Positions 1 to 8,610 of a DNA stretch of 15,618 bases are shown here, piece after piece (position 1 is the first letter of the stretch; each line of letters begins with the position of its first letter). The notes below the pieces were generated by a model. It did no database searches, was not told the DNA's origin, and saw only the letters and a program-made list of their open reading frames with translations. The translations under genes were made by a program, and so were the position numbers. Source of the DNA: an uncultured bacterium (GTDB taxonomy: Bacteria > Bacillota > Clostridia > Lachnospirales > Lachnospiraceae); contig CAJMQE010000085.1 of the NCBI GenBank assembly GCA_905215405.1, forward strand, positions 1 to 15,618. Reading direction: 5' to 3'.

Positions 1-97
1 TAATATCGCAAACGATACTAACTTCTCTTTGAATCCTTAACTTAACACCATTGCCAGTTTCCTGTTGGAGATTCTCTATATACTTATTAAGAGCTGC
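1..97 (-). other. Open reading frame running off the left edge, possible gene remnant
   Basis: Downstream of the VWA gene, one minus-strand frame stays open from an in-frame TAG at 98-100 to the window edge, about 32 codons. It reads like protein (it includes ALNKYIENLQQ and LRIQREVSIVCDI), but no start codon or ribosome binding site is visible. It could be a degraded gene fragment or chance. No family is recognised. Confidence 0.2.
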
Positions 98-121
98 CTA
101 TACAACCTTTGTACTGCTTCA

Positions 122-2356
122 TTACTCCTCTGTCTGTCCGCCAATGTTCTGAATCACATTAACACTTCCATCAAAGTCATAAACAAGCCATTTACCGCTG
201 CTATCTTTCTGAACGACATAAGTAGCTTCCTGTACAAGCATTTTCAGAGTTTCCTGTGCCTTATCAATTGCATAAGTTTCCCTGACCGTAATCTTACATT
301 CTGTGTCGCTTACCTGCGTCTTTGATATAATCTCATAGCTCTTCAGTGTTTCCTTAATATCATTCTTTATATAAGCTTCCTGTGTCGTCGCGATCGGACT
401 TCCGCTGACAACATAAGGAGAAAGTTTTGAATAATCATGGGAATTCATAGCACTGACAAAGCCACCAAGATAATTTGCAACTGCCTTTTCAGCCTCATCT
501 GTTATTGCTTTTCCATTCGCATCAGTACCTGAAGCTGCTGCGTCGGTATCGATCGTTGAAAGTACATTCGGTGTAAATGTATTATTACATTTTCCTGTGT
601 ATTTTCTTGAGCTCAGTGAAATAGAAATACCGTACTGATCTGTATAGCTTCCTGTTCCTGTCGCAGTATATTCAAGTACATACATCTGTTTCATTGACGT
701 ATAAATGTCCTGATATACAGTGGAAAGCGTTGATGCATCCTTAATATTCTTATACGTTCCACCCGTCTGTGTACAGATGTTCTTATAATCAGAATTAGAA
801 GTGTTGCCAATAGTAATAATGGATACTGGAATATTATAGTGTCGTGCCTCTTCAATTACCTGAGAAGCAGTACTCTTACTTCCATTATCCTTTGCACTAA
901 CAAAAGCAATGACACATTTTGCACCACTCTGAGATGCAGTTCTGTTAATTCCTGCATAAAGTGCATCGTACAAACTTGTCTTTGTCTTTGCAATCTGCAG
1001 CTGTGCTGCCTTCACTTTTAAGTCTTCTCTTGTCTGACTAAAAGCCTGACATACTTCAACATCATCACTGAACTTTGTCAATTCTACTTTATCACCAGAT
1101 TCGAACTGTACGGTATCCAAGAATGAAGAAATCTCTTCTTTTGCCTTTGACATATTTGTCGCTGTTTCCGCTGAACTGACATCTGCGATTAGATTAATAT
1201 TCAGATTTTGTGTTCCATCCAGCTGTCCACAATTTGTAAGAGTCACATTTTCAGATTTTCCATTATTCACAGTCTGTGTAACTTTCAGCATGGACGCGTC
1301 AATTCCACTAATTGCTTTATCCGACTGTTTGATATTTACATAGAGCTTCATTGTCGGGAAATTTGTTGCATCTACCTGTGCAAATGACATATTAACTGTT
1401 TTTGCAGGTGTATTGATATCTGTATAAATTTCCTTGCACTCATTGTAATCATTCTGTAGTGTTGAATAATCATTTTGATCCACACATGCAGAAATAGATG
1501 CTTTAAGCTCTTCTACTCTGCTGAGTTCATCATCATATGCTTTGCTGTAATCGAGTTTATTGATATCATTTAAATAAGTTGTTACTTTTTCTTTGTTGTT
1601 CTCTTTTACTTTTTCTTCAAACTCATCCCAGTCATTTAATGCTGCCTTAGCCTTACTTTTCTGGTTCTGGGATATGATCATAGTACTTCGTGACATCAGC
1701 ATGGAATAATCGCTGACAAAATCATCCAGAATGTAATTATCATAAGCCGTATCGATTGTATCGATCTTTGTCTTTAATTTGCCAAAATTCATAGCATTTA
1801 AGATAAATGGAACCGAAATTGCCACAATCAGGACCAGCGCTGCTGCAATACTACCTGCAATTGCAAGTGTCTTTTTACTTAGCCCTTTTTTAGGCTCCTT
1901 TGTCTTAGGAACCGCACTGTTCACAGGCATAGCCGATTTTACAGATTTCGCTTTTGAGACAGGCTTCTCCACATTTACAGCATGTATTTTTTCTGCTTTT
2001 TCAGTCCTTTTGTTACCTGCTTTTTCAGATATATGATCCTCGAGCTGATTAAAATTATCATCATATTCTTTTTCCAGTTCCTCATCGGATTCTTCTGTAA
2101 AAAGATCTTCCTGCTGCTCTGCTTCCAGATCAGTATTTAACTCTGCTTTTGGTTCTGCCTTCGCCTCATCTGTCGATGCTGTTTTTGCCTCATCTATTGT
2201 TTCTCTTACATTGTCATCTACTAAATCTGTACTGTTTTCTTTACTTTCCTGAATAGGTTCGATATCCTGTTTTGATTCGTTCACTGTGCTATGTCCACAT
2301 TTTGCACAGAACTTCGCATCATCCTTTAATTCTGCTCCACAATATTTACAAAACAT
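122..2356 (-). CDS. Zinc-ribbon, membrane-anchored VWA-domain protein
   Basis: A 744-residue protein. An N-terminal zinc ribbon (Cys3, Cys6, Cys17, Cys20) is followed by an acidic, Lys/Glu/Ala-rich linker to about residue 155. One membrane helix lies at about 163-187, so the ribbon is probably cytoplasmic and the rest outside. Residues about 200-310 look helical. A VWA-like domain spans about 387-555. Its metal site is degenerate: DVSSA at 392-396 replaces DxSxS, while a Thr near 458-460 and Asp490 are in the expected places. The C-terminal part (about 625-740) resembles the NTF2-like domain found at the end of TcaA/YvbJ-type zinc-ribbon proteins. The start is supported by AGGAG about 10 nt upstream. 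The role is unknown; envelope sensing or protein binding is an inference. The upstream neighbour on the same strand is another zinc-ribbon membrane protein, so the two may be functionally linked. Confidence 0.85.
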   Translation of the reverse strand: MFCKYCGAELKDDAKFCAKCGHSTVNESKQDIEPIQESKENSTDLVDDNVRETIDEAKTASTDEAKAEPKAELNTDLEAEQQEDLFTEESDEELEKEYDDNFNQLEDHISEKAGNKRTEKAEKIHAVNVEKPVSKAKSVKSAMPVNSAVPKTKEPKKGLSKKTLAIAGSIAAALVLIVAISVPFILNAMNFGKLKTKIDTIDTAYDNYILDDFVSDYSMLMSRSTMIISQNQKSKAKAALNDWDEFEEKVKENNKEKVTTYLNDINKLDYSKAYDDELSRVEELKASISACVDQNDYSTLQNDYNECKEIYTDINTPAKTVNMSFAQVDATNFPTMKLYVNIKQSDKAISGIDASMLKVTQTVNNGKSENVTLTNCGQLDGTQNLNINLIADVSSAETATNMSKAKEEISSFLDTVQFESGDKVELTKFSDDVEVCQAFSQTREDLKVKAAQLQIAKTKTSLYDALYAGINRTASQSGAKCVIAFVSAKDNGSKSTASQVIEEARHYNIPVSIITIGNTSNSDYKNICTQTGGTYKNIKDASTLSTVYQDIYTSMKQMYVLEYTATGTGSYTDQYGISISLSSRKYTGKCNNTFTPNVLSTIDTDAAASGTDANGKAITDEAEKAVANYLGGFVSAMNSHDYSKLSPYVVSGSPIATTQEAYIKNDIKETLKSYEIISKTQVSDTECKITVRETYAIDKAQETLKMLVQEATYVVQKDSSGKWLVYDFDGSVNVIQNIGGQTEE

Positions 2357-2403
2357 ATGCTTTTATCTCCTCTGTTTCCTCATACTGGTAAATAATTGAT
2401 ATG

Positions 2404-2433
2404 AAAAAAACACAGAATCATAAAATTCTGTGC
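2404..2433 (-). terminator. Rho-independent terminator after the zinc-ribbon membrane gene
   Basis: On the minus strand an 8-9 bp stem (CACAGAAT/ATTCTGTG) with a 6-nt loop is followed by seven T's. It lies just after the stop of the 2456-3118 gene and before the VWA gene, so it should stop or reduce read-through between them. Confidence 0.8.
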
Positions 2434-2455
2434 TTTCCTCATTCTCTATTACAAA

Positions 2456-3118
2456 CTAGTCTTCTTTTTTCTGGCCACAAGATGGACAGAAGAGACTGTC
2501 AGCATCCATAGGTGCACCACAATTTGTACAATATACTGTTGGTTTATTCTGCTGTGTTTCAGGCTGAACATCTTTCTTTTCTGTCTGAACAGCTTCTTTT
2601 ACTTTATTTCTAATTGCTGTGAAATCAGGATTTACATCATCAGCAAATGTAGCTGTATGTACGTTGCCACCCATTTTCTTACTAATTTCATTTGTATTTC
2701 TGCAAATGATGATTGTAATCAGCATGAATTCATACATCAGTCTGATTAAAACATTTCCACCAATCAGAATTGCAAGGAACTGTAAGAACTGTCCATCAGC
2801 AAATAATGGAACAAATGAGTATAATGTAATGAAAATAGCTCCGATTACATAGAGCAGTTTTAAAAGATTTTCAGCTAATAATTTTCTGAAGTTAAGGAAA
2901 TCATAAAGCCAGCCAACAAATCCTTTAAATTTGTTTTCATTTCTCTTTGCCATGAATACAAGAAATACTACGATTCCGGCGATTAAAGCGATAATTGCAA
3001 TAATAACTGTTGCTACAGCATAATTTGCAATTGAGTTATAACTTGATGAACTGTTACCATAATAATAGCTGCTGCCATAATTACTATAAAGTCCAAAAAG
3101 ATTAGATAAGATATTCAA
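2456..3118 (-). CDS. Three-helix membrane protein with C-terminal zinc ribbon
   Basis: A 220-residue protein of unknown function. It has a Ser/Tyr/Asn-rich N-terminus (about 11-30) and likely membrane helices at about 31-57, 86-107 and 112-140. A soluble tail follows, ending in a zinc ribbon with Cys197, Cys200, Cys211 and Cys214. The ribbon resembles the one at the N-terminus of the next gene's product. The start is TTG at 3118, chosen because a strong AGGAGG lies 8 nt upstream and no ATG is better placed. It is probably transcribed from the promoter at 3165-3193 and ends at the terminator at 2404-2433. The family (zinc-ribbon membrane proteins of Clostridia, with a DUF4282-like membrane part) is an impression, not a proven match. 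Confidence 0.8.
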   Translation of the reverse strand: MNILSNLFGLYSNYGSSYYYGNSSSSYNSIANYAVATVIIAIIALIAGIVVFLVFMAKRNENKFKGFVGWLYDFLNFRKLLAENLLKLLYVIGAIFITLYSFVPLFADGQFLQFLAILIGGNVLIRLMYEFMLITIIICRNTNEISKKMGGNVHTATFADDVNPDFTAIRNKVKEAVQTEKKDVQPETQQNKPTVYCTNCGAPMDADSLFCPSCGQKKED

Positions 3119-3164
3119 TATCTTGCCCTCCTAATTATTTATAGTTTTTTTATTTACTTTTAAT

Positions 3165-3193
3165 AATATACACAAATGGTTAAGATATGTCAA
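3165..3193 (-). promoter_or_regulatory. Sigma-A promoter of the zinc-ribbon membrane gene
   Basis: On the minus strand, TTGACA (3188-3193), a 17-nt spacer and TATATT (3165-3170). The predicted start point gives a leader of about 40 nt before the TTG start at 3118. It lies just downstream of the truncated PBP gene, so the zinc-ribbon genes form their own unit. Confidence 0.75.
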
Positions 3194-3264
3194 TTATATC
3201 CAGAATATTTCGTATCTTTTTTTAATACAACGGCTTGTCCTTTCTAAATCTTAAGTACAACCAG

Positions 3265-4368
3265 TCAGTGCAACATGGATTCGCACCTGTTCATAACCGT
3301 CTCTGCAAATGTCTGTGCACCATGCCCTGTCGTTTTTGCGCAGCGAATTCTTCTATCATCTACGATCTTGTATCCTGGGCAGTTATAGGTATCACTAAGT
3401 GAGACAGATCCTGATTCGAGAGCTGCTGTTGCAGTAACCATTTTAAATGTAGAACCAGGTTCATAAGTATCATTAATACAGAAATTACGCCACATATTAT
3501 TCAGTAGATCCTGATAAGCATCTCCTGTCACATCTTCTGACAGCTCATAATTTAAGGTATATGGATCATTTAAATCGTACTCCGGTACATTTACCATTGC
3601 CTTAATTTCCCCGTTCTGTGGATTCATAACGATTATGCAGACCTGCTTTGCCTGTTTTTCTTCCATGGCCTTCTCCGCCAACTGCTGGGCATAGGTCTGA
3701 ATATTATAATCAAGGCTCGTGTAGAGATCCTGCCCTGCGACAGGTTCCTGCCTGTTCTCTTCTGCCCCTTCCAGTTCAATGCCCCACGCATCTGTCAGCG
3801 TAAGGATCGTACCGTTATCCCCTTCCAGTGCATCATCATATTTTACTTCCAGACCAACAATGCCCTGATTATCTCCGCCTGTAAAGCCAAGTACTTTAGA
3901 TGCCAGATCTCCATACGGATAATATCGCTTATAATCTTCATCGACTTTAACTCCAGCCAGATTATAGTTACGTATGCGGTCTCCGACCTCTTTATCGATA
4001 TTTGTCTTAATTCGTTCGATTGAGGTGACTTTTTCCACTTTTGTCTGTATGGTTTCTTCATCAATTCCAAGTTCAGATGAAAGAATCTGCACCACCTTCG
4101 CTTCATCTTCGATCTGACTATGTATCACAGAAACGGTACAGACCGTTTTATTAGATGCCAGCACTACCCCATTTGAATCCAGAATTTTTCCTCTTGATGC
4201 TTTAATGCTCCTCTCTCTTTCATGCAGTGTCTCTGCTCTTGCCAAATAATAATCCGACTCAAATACCATAACGTATCCGAGCTTAACCGCCAGTAGTATC
4301 AGCACCAGTAGAATACATGCTGCCATTTCCAGCATTTTTTTTCTATGTCTGGTTTTTACTGAAAACAT
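3265..4368 (-). pseudogene. Truncated SpoVD/FtsI-type class B penicillin-binding protein
   Basis: The 367-residue frame starts like a class B transpeptidase. It has a membrane helix at about 13-34, the usual dimerisation-domain segment with RGKILDSNG, and the active-site motif STFK (Ser306-Lys309) within EPGSTFK. The frame then ends abruptly where the SxN motif should be: residues 358-367 read VMNRCESMLH, where relatives have a Ser-Cys-Asn-Pro motif. Deleting one G near 3282 gives Cys-Asn-Pro for three residues, but the homology does not resume. About 200 residues with the SxN and KTG motifs are missing. An inactive product is expected, because all three motifs form the active site. By position (second PBP gene of the dcw cluster) it is probably a SpoVD or FtsI paralogue. 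It could instead be the 5' half of a gene interrupted by rearrangement or an inserted element. Confidence 0.75.
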
Positions 4369-4374
4369 AATAAT

Positions 4375-4420
4375 ACCCCGATTTCATTATTAATACATTG
4401 TATTAATCAGAAACCGGGGT
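4375..4420 (-). promoter_or_regulatory. Long hairpin covering the start region of the truncated PBP gene
   Basis: ACCCCG (4375-4380) pairs with CGGGGT (4415-4420), then TTTC with GAAA. After a short internal loop, ATTAATACA (4389-4397) pairs with TGTATTAAT (4399-4407). On the minus strand the right-hand CGGGGT lies 7 nt before the ATG at 4368 and is the only Shine-Dalgarno-like sequence there. No T tract follows, so it is unlikely to be an ordinary terminator. It may limit translation of the second PBP. Confidence 0.5.
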
Positions 4421-4481
4421 TATTCATTCCTATATTTTACTGCTTATTGAGTTATTGCCGCTATAGTTCTTTCATCCGTCT

Positions 4482-6401
4482 TTAATCACTTAAAGGTGCA
4501 ACATCGTAAGCTTCAACGCTATTCTGTGAAGTATCTCCAATTTCTTCTGCCTCTGCATCTTTATAGACATTCATATAAGGAAGAAGTGCTTCCAGGATAT
4601 CATGAGAAAGTGTCAGAACTGGAGCTGATGAACCATTTGCTCCTGCTGAAGCAGAAGGTTCATCAATGATAACATAAATAACGAACTTTGGATTATCCGC
4701 AGGTGCATATCCTAAAAATGAAATCAGATATTTATCTTCTGAACGTGGAATCTTCTGCGCTGTACCTGTTTTACCAGCAATCGAATATCCCTGTACTTTG
4801 ACATTTTTTGCAAGTCCATCTTCTACAGTCGCTGTCAGATATTTCTTGATCAGATCAGATGTAGATTTCGTAACAGTCTGCTGGATGAACTCTGTATCAG
4901 TTGTACTGACAACTTCACCATTTGCCTTTTCAATTCTCTTTACAAGATGTGGTTTGTAATAATAACCGCCATTGATCAGAGAAGAAAAGCCTGCTACCAT
5001 CTGCATCATATTAACATTGATATTCTGTCCAAATGAATTGGTTGCAAGGTCAGTTGCAGTCATAACTGAAGGATCGATCACAATACCACGTTCCTCACCA
5101 GGCAGATCAACAGCAGTCTTTTGTCCAAATCCAAATCTAGCCTGATAATCTGCAAATGTTGCGATTCCCAGTCTAGCAGCGATCTGCATCATCGCAGGGT
5201 TACAGGACTGTGCCACTGCCTGTTCAAGTGTCAGAACACCATGTCCTGTTCGCTTGTGACAGTGAATTGTATAACCACCAACCTCTTCTGCACCTGTACA
5301 AAGGAACGTATCAGAATCACTGATCACATTTTCTTCAAGGGCCGCAGCAACTGTAAATGGTTTAAATGTAGAACCTGGTTCATATGTCGTTGATACTGCG
5401 AAATTGCTCCACAGATCATACAATGCCGATGTGTATTCATCATCACTCATTGCATCAATCTTATCCTGGGAATATACGCCGGTCAGATCTCTTGGATTAT
5501 TCAGATCAAACACCGGATAACTTGCCATTCCAAGAATTTCCCCATTGTTTGGATCCGCAATGACAACTGCAGTATTTTTTGAACCATAATTTTCATTAAA
5601 TTCTTTTATTTTATCCTCGATGATACTTTGAACCCCATAATCGATTGTTGTCACAATATTATTTCCATCAATTGGTTCTTTTGTGGTCTGTTCAATATTC
5701 AGATCTTCATCAACGTATCCATAAGAAATTCCATCTGTACCTGAAAGCGTATCATTGTAATAACTTTCGAGTCCAAGTTCTCCTCCGTTGGTTGGAGATG
5801 CAAATCCGAGCACATCACATGCAAGTGTTGAAAATGGATATTGTCTGATATAACTATCCTCGAACCATACACCTTTAATAAATGGATTGTTCTTTGTATC
5901 TGCTACTTTATCATTAAATGCTTCGATCTGATCAGATGTCAGATTTTTCAAAAGCTTCTGATACGAGCTATCTGGATTAGAGTCAATTACATTTTCCAGA
6001 TCTGCCCTTTGAAGGCCAAAACACTCAACCAGTGCATCTACTGTCGGTTCCCTGTAACGGTCATCTGAAAGAATGATCTTTGGATCCAGAATCAGATTAT
6101 AGACCTTCTCACTATATGCCAGTATGGTTCCCTTTGAATCGAGGATCTCACCTCGTTTATAAGGAAGTACTGTTGATGTATACTGTTGATGATCCAGCAC
6201 TTCTTTTGAGTATTTATCACCATCATGATAATTAATCAAAAACACTTTTGCTGCCAGTGTAAGCAGCACCATTCCTATCAAAAAGAAGACAATACTAATC
6301 TTCTTCTGAACTCTGATAAGTACTGTCCTCTTCTTTTTCCTGTCACCATTTCCATCTGTACGATTGGATTTTCTTATCCTTGTTGCATTTTTTCCTGCCA
6401 T
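4482..6401 (-). CDS. ftsI: Class B penicillin-binding protein (peptidoglycan transpeptidase)
   Basis: A complete 639-residue class B PBP that should cross-link peptidoglycan at the division septum outside the membrane. It has a basic N-terminal cytoplasmic tail and one membrane helix at about 35-57. A pedestal/dimerisation domain follows, with RGEILDSKG near 83-91. The transpeptidase domain carries all three motifs: STFK (Ser344-Lys347), SCN (399-401) and KTG (544-546). No PASTA domain follows; the last 40 residues are acidic and low in complexity. GGAG lies 7 nt before the ATG. It sits 21 nt after ftsL in the mraZ operon, the usual place of ftsI/pbpB. Because a second, truncated paralogue follows, it is uncertain which one matches FtsI and which SpoVD in other species. 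As the only intact one here, it is the better candidate for the vegetative division enzyme. Confidence 0.93.
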   Translation of the reverse strand: MAGKNATRIRKSNRTDGNGDRKKKRTVLIRVQKKISIVFFLIGMVLLTLAAKVFLINYHDGDKYSKEVLDHQQYTSTVLPYKRGEILDSKGTILAYSEKVYNLILDPKIILSDDRYREPTVDALVECFGLQRADLENVIDSNPDSSYQKLLKNLTSDQIEAFNDKVADTKNNPFIKGVWFEDSYIRQYPFSTLACDVLGFASPTNGGELGLESYYNDTLSGTDGISYGYVDEDLNIEQTTKEPIDGNNIVTTIDYGVQSIIEDKIKEFNENYGSKNTAVVIADPNNGEILGMASYPVFDLNNPRDLTGVYSQDKIDAMSDDEYTSALYDLWSNFAVSTTYEPGSTFKPFTVAAALEENVISDSDTFLCTGAEEVGGYTIHCHKRTGHGVLTLEQAVAQSCNPAMMQIAARLGIATFADYQARFGFGQKTAVDLPGEERGIVIDPSVMTATDLATNSFGQNINVNMMQMVAGFSSLINGGYYYKPHLVKRIEKANGEVVSTTDTEFIQQTVTKSTSDLIKKYLTATVEDGLAKNVKVQGYSIAGKTGTAQKIPRSEDKYLISFLGYAPADNPKFVIYVIIDEPSASAGANGSSAPVLTLSHDILEALLPYMNVYKDAEAEEIGDTSQNSVEAYDVAPLSD

Positions 6402-6422
6402 AACTGCTCTCCAAATTAAGAA

Positions 6423-6923
6423 TTATTTTGCTTCCGGAATATCAGCATACTGCTTAACGTATTCACTTTCGGAAGAGTTATATTCAATTACCTGCTGCTT
6501 GTCCGGATATACCATACCAAGTTCATTAATTGCTGTATCAAGAATAGCCTTATAATCAATACTTCCATTGATTTCTACTTCAGTCATATCATTGTCCGCA
6601 GTCATTTTTGTCAGTTTTGATTCGAGAGATGCTACCTGGGAAGAGCTTGTCTTAACATTAGACTGTAACTGCAGATACTGGACACATACCGTAAAGATAA
6701 ATGCCAGAACACCTGTTACCGCTACTGTATAAAGGAAATTTACCTTATGCGCTCTTTGAACTGCTTTCTGACGAAGTTTTCTTACTCTTTTTTCTTCTTC
6801 TTCGTTATGTCTGCCCTTTCTTTCCGGCTGTCTTATTGGTTCTGCAATTTCCAGCTGTCTGGCTGCATTTCCATATGTATATGCGCTTTTTTTTGTATGA
6901 TATCTTCCGTTTGAATTACTCAT
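6423..6923 (-). CDS. ftsL: FtsL-like cell division protein
   Basis: A bitopic protein of 166 residues from the chosen start (MSNSNGRYHTKK). It has a basic cytoplasmic region of about 65 residues, one membrane helix (around NFLYTVAVTGVLAFIFTVCV), a short coiled coil (LESKLTKM) and then an ELGMVYP motif typical of FtsL/DivIC-like proteins. FtsL works with DivIB/FtsQ and DivIC to hold and activate septal synthases such as FtsW and FtsI. The ATG at 6923 is preferred because GGAGG lies 8 nt upstream. A TTG at 7004 would add 27 atypical residues and has poor spacing. Its ribosome binding site lies in a hairpin (6933-6963). It follows rsmH and precedes ftsI, the standard dcw order. Sequence conservation in this family is low, so position carries much of the call. 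Confidence 0.85.
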   Translation of the reverse strand: MSNSNGRYHTKKSAYTYGNAARQLEIAEPIRQPERKGRHNEEEEKRVRKLRQKAVQRAHKVNFLYTVAVTGVLAFIFTVCVQYLQLQSNVKTSSSQVASLESKLTKMTADNDMTEVEINGSIDYKAILDTAINELGMVYPDKQQVIEYNSSESEYVKQYADIPEAK

Positions 6924-6932
6924 ATCATTTTC

Positions 6933-6979
6933 CTCCACTTTATCTGTTTCTATTTTCGTGGAGCCGCCCCATCCGGGGC
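6933..6979 (-). promoter_or_regulatory. Two hairpins in the ftsL leader, one hiding its ribosome binding site
   Basis: On the minus strand, GCCCC-GGAT-GGGGC (6966-6979) is followed by CTCCAC (6958-6963), which pairs perfectly with GTGGAG (6933-6938) across a 19-nt loop. The ftsL Shine-Dalgarno GGAGG (6932-6936) lies almost wholly in that second stem. The gap between rsmH and ftsL (211 nt) is unusually long for a dcw operon. A translational control role is inferred; no known riboswitch was recognised. Confidence 0.45.
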
Positions 6980-7134
6980 AACCCTTTATCGCCGTATTGT
7001 GCAACTGGTCCTTTACCGCTTGTCCAACCTGTTGTATATCGACTTTCTATTTATCTTTTCTCCCGCAAAGTTAAATAAGTAAGTTTTTATCCGCTAAATC
7101 TTCCCGTTATTTGTACTGTTCGTACGATCTATTA

Positions 7135-8076
7135 CTACTGTTCTATCTTTTCGAATACTCTGAGTTTCGAACTCTTTGATCTTTTATTCTCTTCAATTTC
7201 TTCGTCCGATGGAACAATTGGTTTCCTTGTAATCACTTTACCCTTTGGCTTATTTCCACATATACAAACTGGAAAATCCGGTGGGCATGTACATCTATTT
7301 TCATTATTTCTAAATCTTGTCTTTACGATTCTGTCTTCCAATGAATGGAAAGTAATAATACATATTCTGCCTTTGTCATTTAGCAGATCGATCATCTTAT
7401 CAATAGAATCTGTTAACACTTCCAGTTCTTTATTCAGTTCAATTCTGATAGCCTGAAATGTCTTCTTGGCAGGATGTCCACCAACTGCACGAAACTTCAT
7501 TGGAATTGCTGCCTTAATAATTTCATTTAGTTCAAATGTCGTTTCAATCGGATGTTGCTGTCTTTCTGTAACAATATGCTTCGCGATATTCTTTGCGAAT
7601 TTATCCTCACCGTAGTCTCTGATAATTCGATACAGATCAAATTCACTGTAATTGTTAATAATATCTCTTGCTGTTGTTTCCTGTCTCTGATCCATTCTCA
7701 TATCAAGAGGTGCATCAACTTTATAGGTAAAACCACGTTCTGCTGCATCCAGCTGATAAGAGGATACGCCAAGATCCAGAACAATTCCGTCAACTTTTTC
7801 AATATTTAATTCTTTTAAGACCTGGTCAATATTAGAATAATTATTTCTAACAATGGTAACCCTGTCACTAAAGGGTTCCAGACGCTTACCTGCTGCCTTG
7901 ATCGCATCAGCATCCTGATCGATTCCTATCAATCTTCCCTTTTCTGATAATCTGCTGGCGATCTGATAAGAATGGCCTCCGCCGCCAAGAGTGCCATCCA
8001 CATAGATTCCATCTGGTTTAATATTCAGATTATCAATTGTTTCTTCTAATAACACTGATTTGTGTTTAAATTCCAT
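7135..8076 (-). CDS. rsmH: 16S rRNA (cytosine-1402 N4) methyltransferase
   Basis: A 313-residue protein of standard length for RsmH (MraW). It uses S-adenosylmethionine to methylate N4 of C1402 in 16S rRNA, near the ribosomal P site. The N-terminus HKSVLLEETIDNL, the SAM-binding motif VDGTLGGGGHS (about 27-37), DGIVLDLGVSSYQLD and the C-terminal motif FHSLEDRIVK are all hallmarks of the family. AAGGTGA lies 6 nt before the ATG. It is the second gene of the mraZ operon, 57 nt after mraZ. In this family the gene is almost always found next to mraZ, which supports the call. Confidence 0.97.
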   Translation of the reverse strand: MEFKHKSVLLEETIDNLNIKPDGIYVDGTLGGGGHSYQIASRLSEKGRLIGIDQDADAIKAAGKRLEPFSDRVTIVRNNYSNIDQVLKELNIEKVDGIVLDLGVSSYQLDAAERGFTYKVDAPLDMRMDQRQETTARDIINNYSEFDLYRIIRDYGEDKFAKNIAKHIVTERQQHPIETTFELNEIIKAAIPMKFRAVGGHPAKKTFQAIRIELNKELEVLTDSIDKMIDLLNDKGRICIITFHSLEDRIVKTRFRNNENRCTCPPDFPVCICGNKPKGKVITRKPIVPSDEEIEENKRSKSSKLRVFEKIEQ

Positions 8077-8133
8077 AAACGTTCACCTTTTCATTCCGGT
8101 AAGTTTCAGCCTGTTAAGGACTCCGCTACGCTG

Positions 8134-8571
8134 CTATATACTAAAGCCAAGACTCTCCATATTTTCTGCCACTTCATCCATGTCATCATCGTAAGTATCC
8201 ATGCATTCATCCCATTTTTTTCTGCTCCAGATCTCAATTCTGCTGCCCACACCGACAAGAACAACTTCTTTTTCTAATTGGGCAAAGTCCCTGAGAACAG
8301 ATGGGAGTAATATTCTTCCCTGTTTATCAACTTCACATGAAGCAGCTCCAGCCAGGAAAAATCTTGTAAATTGTCGGGAGTTCTTATTGGTCAGAGGTAA
8401 GGATTTTAATTTTTCTTCGAATGCTTTCCACTCTTCGTCAGGGTAAACAAAGAGACAACCATCAAGCCCTTTGGTAACAACAAATTCGTCACCCAGGACT
8501 TCTCTGAATTTTGCTGGAACGATTAATCGTCCCTTGGCATCGATTGTGTGATTGTATTCTCCCATGAACAT
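8134..8571 (-). CDS. mraZ: Transcriptional regulator MraZ
   Basis: A 145-residue DNA-binding protein with two SpoVT-AbrB-type swapped-hairpin repeats. The first is around IDAKGRLIVP (10-19) and the second around VDKQGRILLP (81-90). MraZ forms a ring and binds short direct repeats before its own gene to control the dcw operon. The start MFMGEYNHT is the classic one and has AGAGG about 9 nt upstream. It is the first gene of the operon. A promoter (8665-8693) and five MraZ boxes (8611-8658) lie directly upstream, so autoregulation is very likely. The C-terminal 25 residues are acidic. Confidence 0.97.
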   Translation of the reverse strand: MFMGEYNHTIDAKGRLIVPAKFREVLGDEFVVTKGLDGCLFVYPDEEWKAFEEKLKSLPLTNKNSRQFTRFFLAGAASCEVDKQGRILLPSVLRDFAQLEKEVVLVGVGSRIEIWSRKKWDECMDTYDDDMDEVAENMESLGFSI

Positions 8572-8610
8572 ATCGCATTACCTCTTCAAGTGTTACTTTG
8601 GTATTTTAAA

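Noticed and set aside
3265..3290. A tRNA-like T-arm sequence (GGTGCGAATCC) at the PBP breakpoint, suggesting a tRNA attachment site
   Set aside because: The flanking bases do not form the T stem, no acceptor, D or anticodon arms are present, and the bases are close to the expected codons around SxN of the PBP.
3843..4106. An 87-codon frame inside the truncated PBP gene as the product of a frameshift
   Set aside because: It is an out-of-frame shadow; the PBP frame is continuous and matches the family across this stretch.
6924..7004. A longer ftsL starting at TTG 7004
   Set aside because: The extra 27 residues are unlike FtsL, the AAAGGA before the TTG is only 4 nt away, and the internal ATG at 6923 has GGAGG at ideal spacing.
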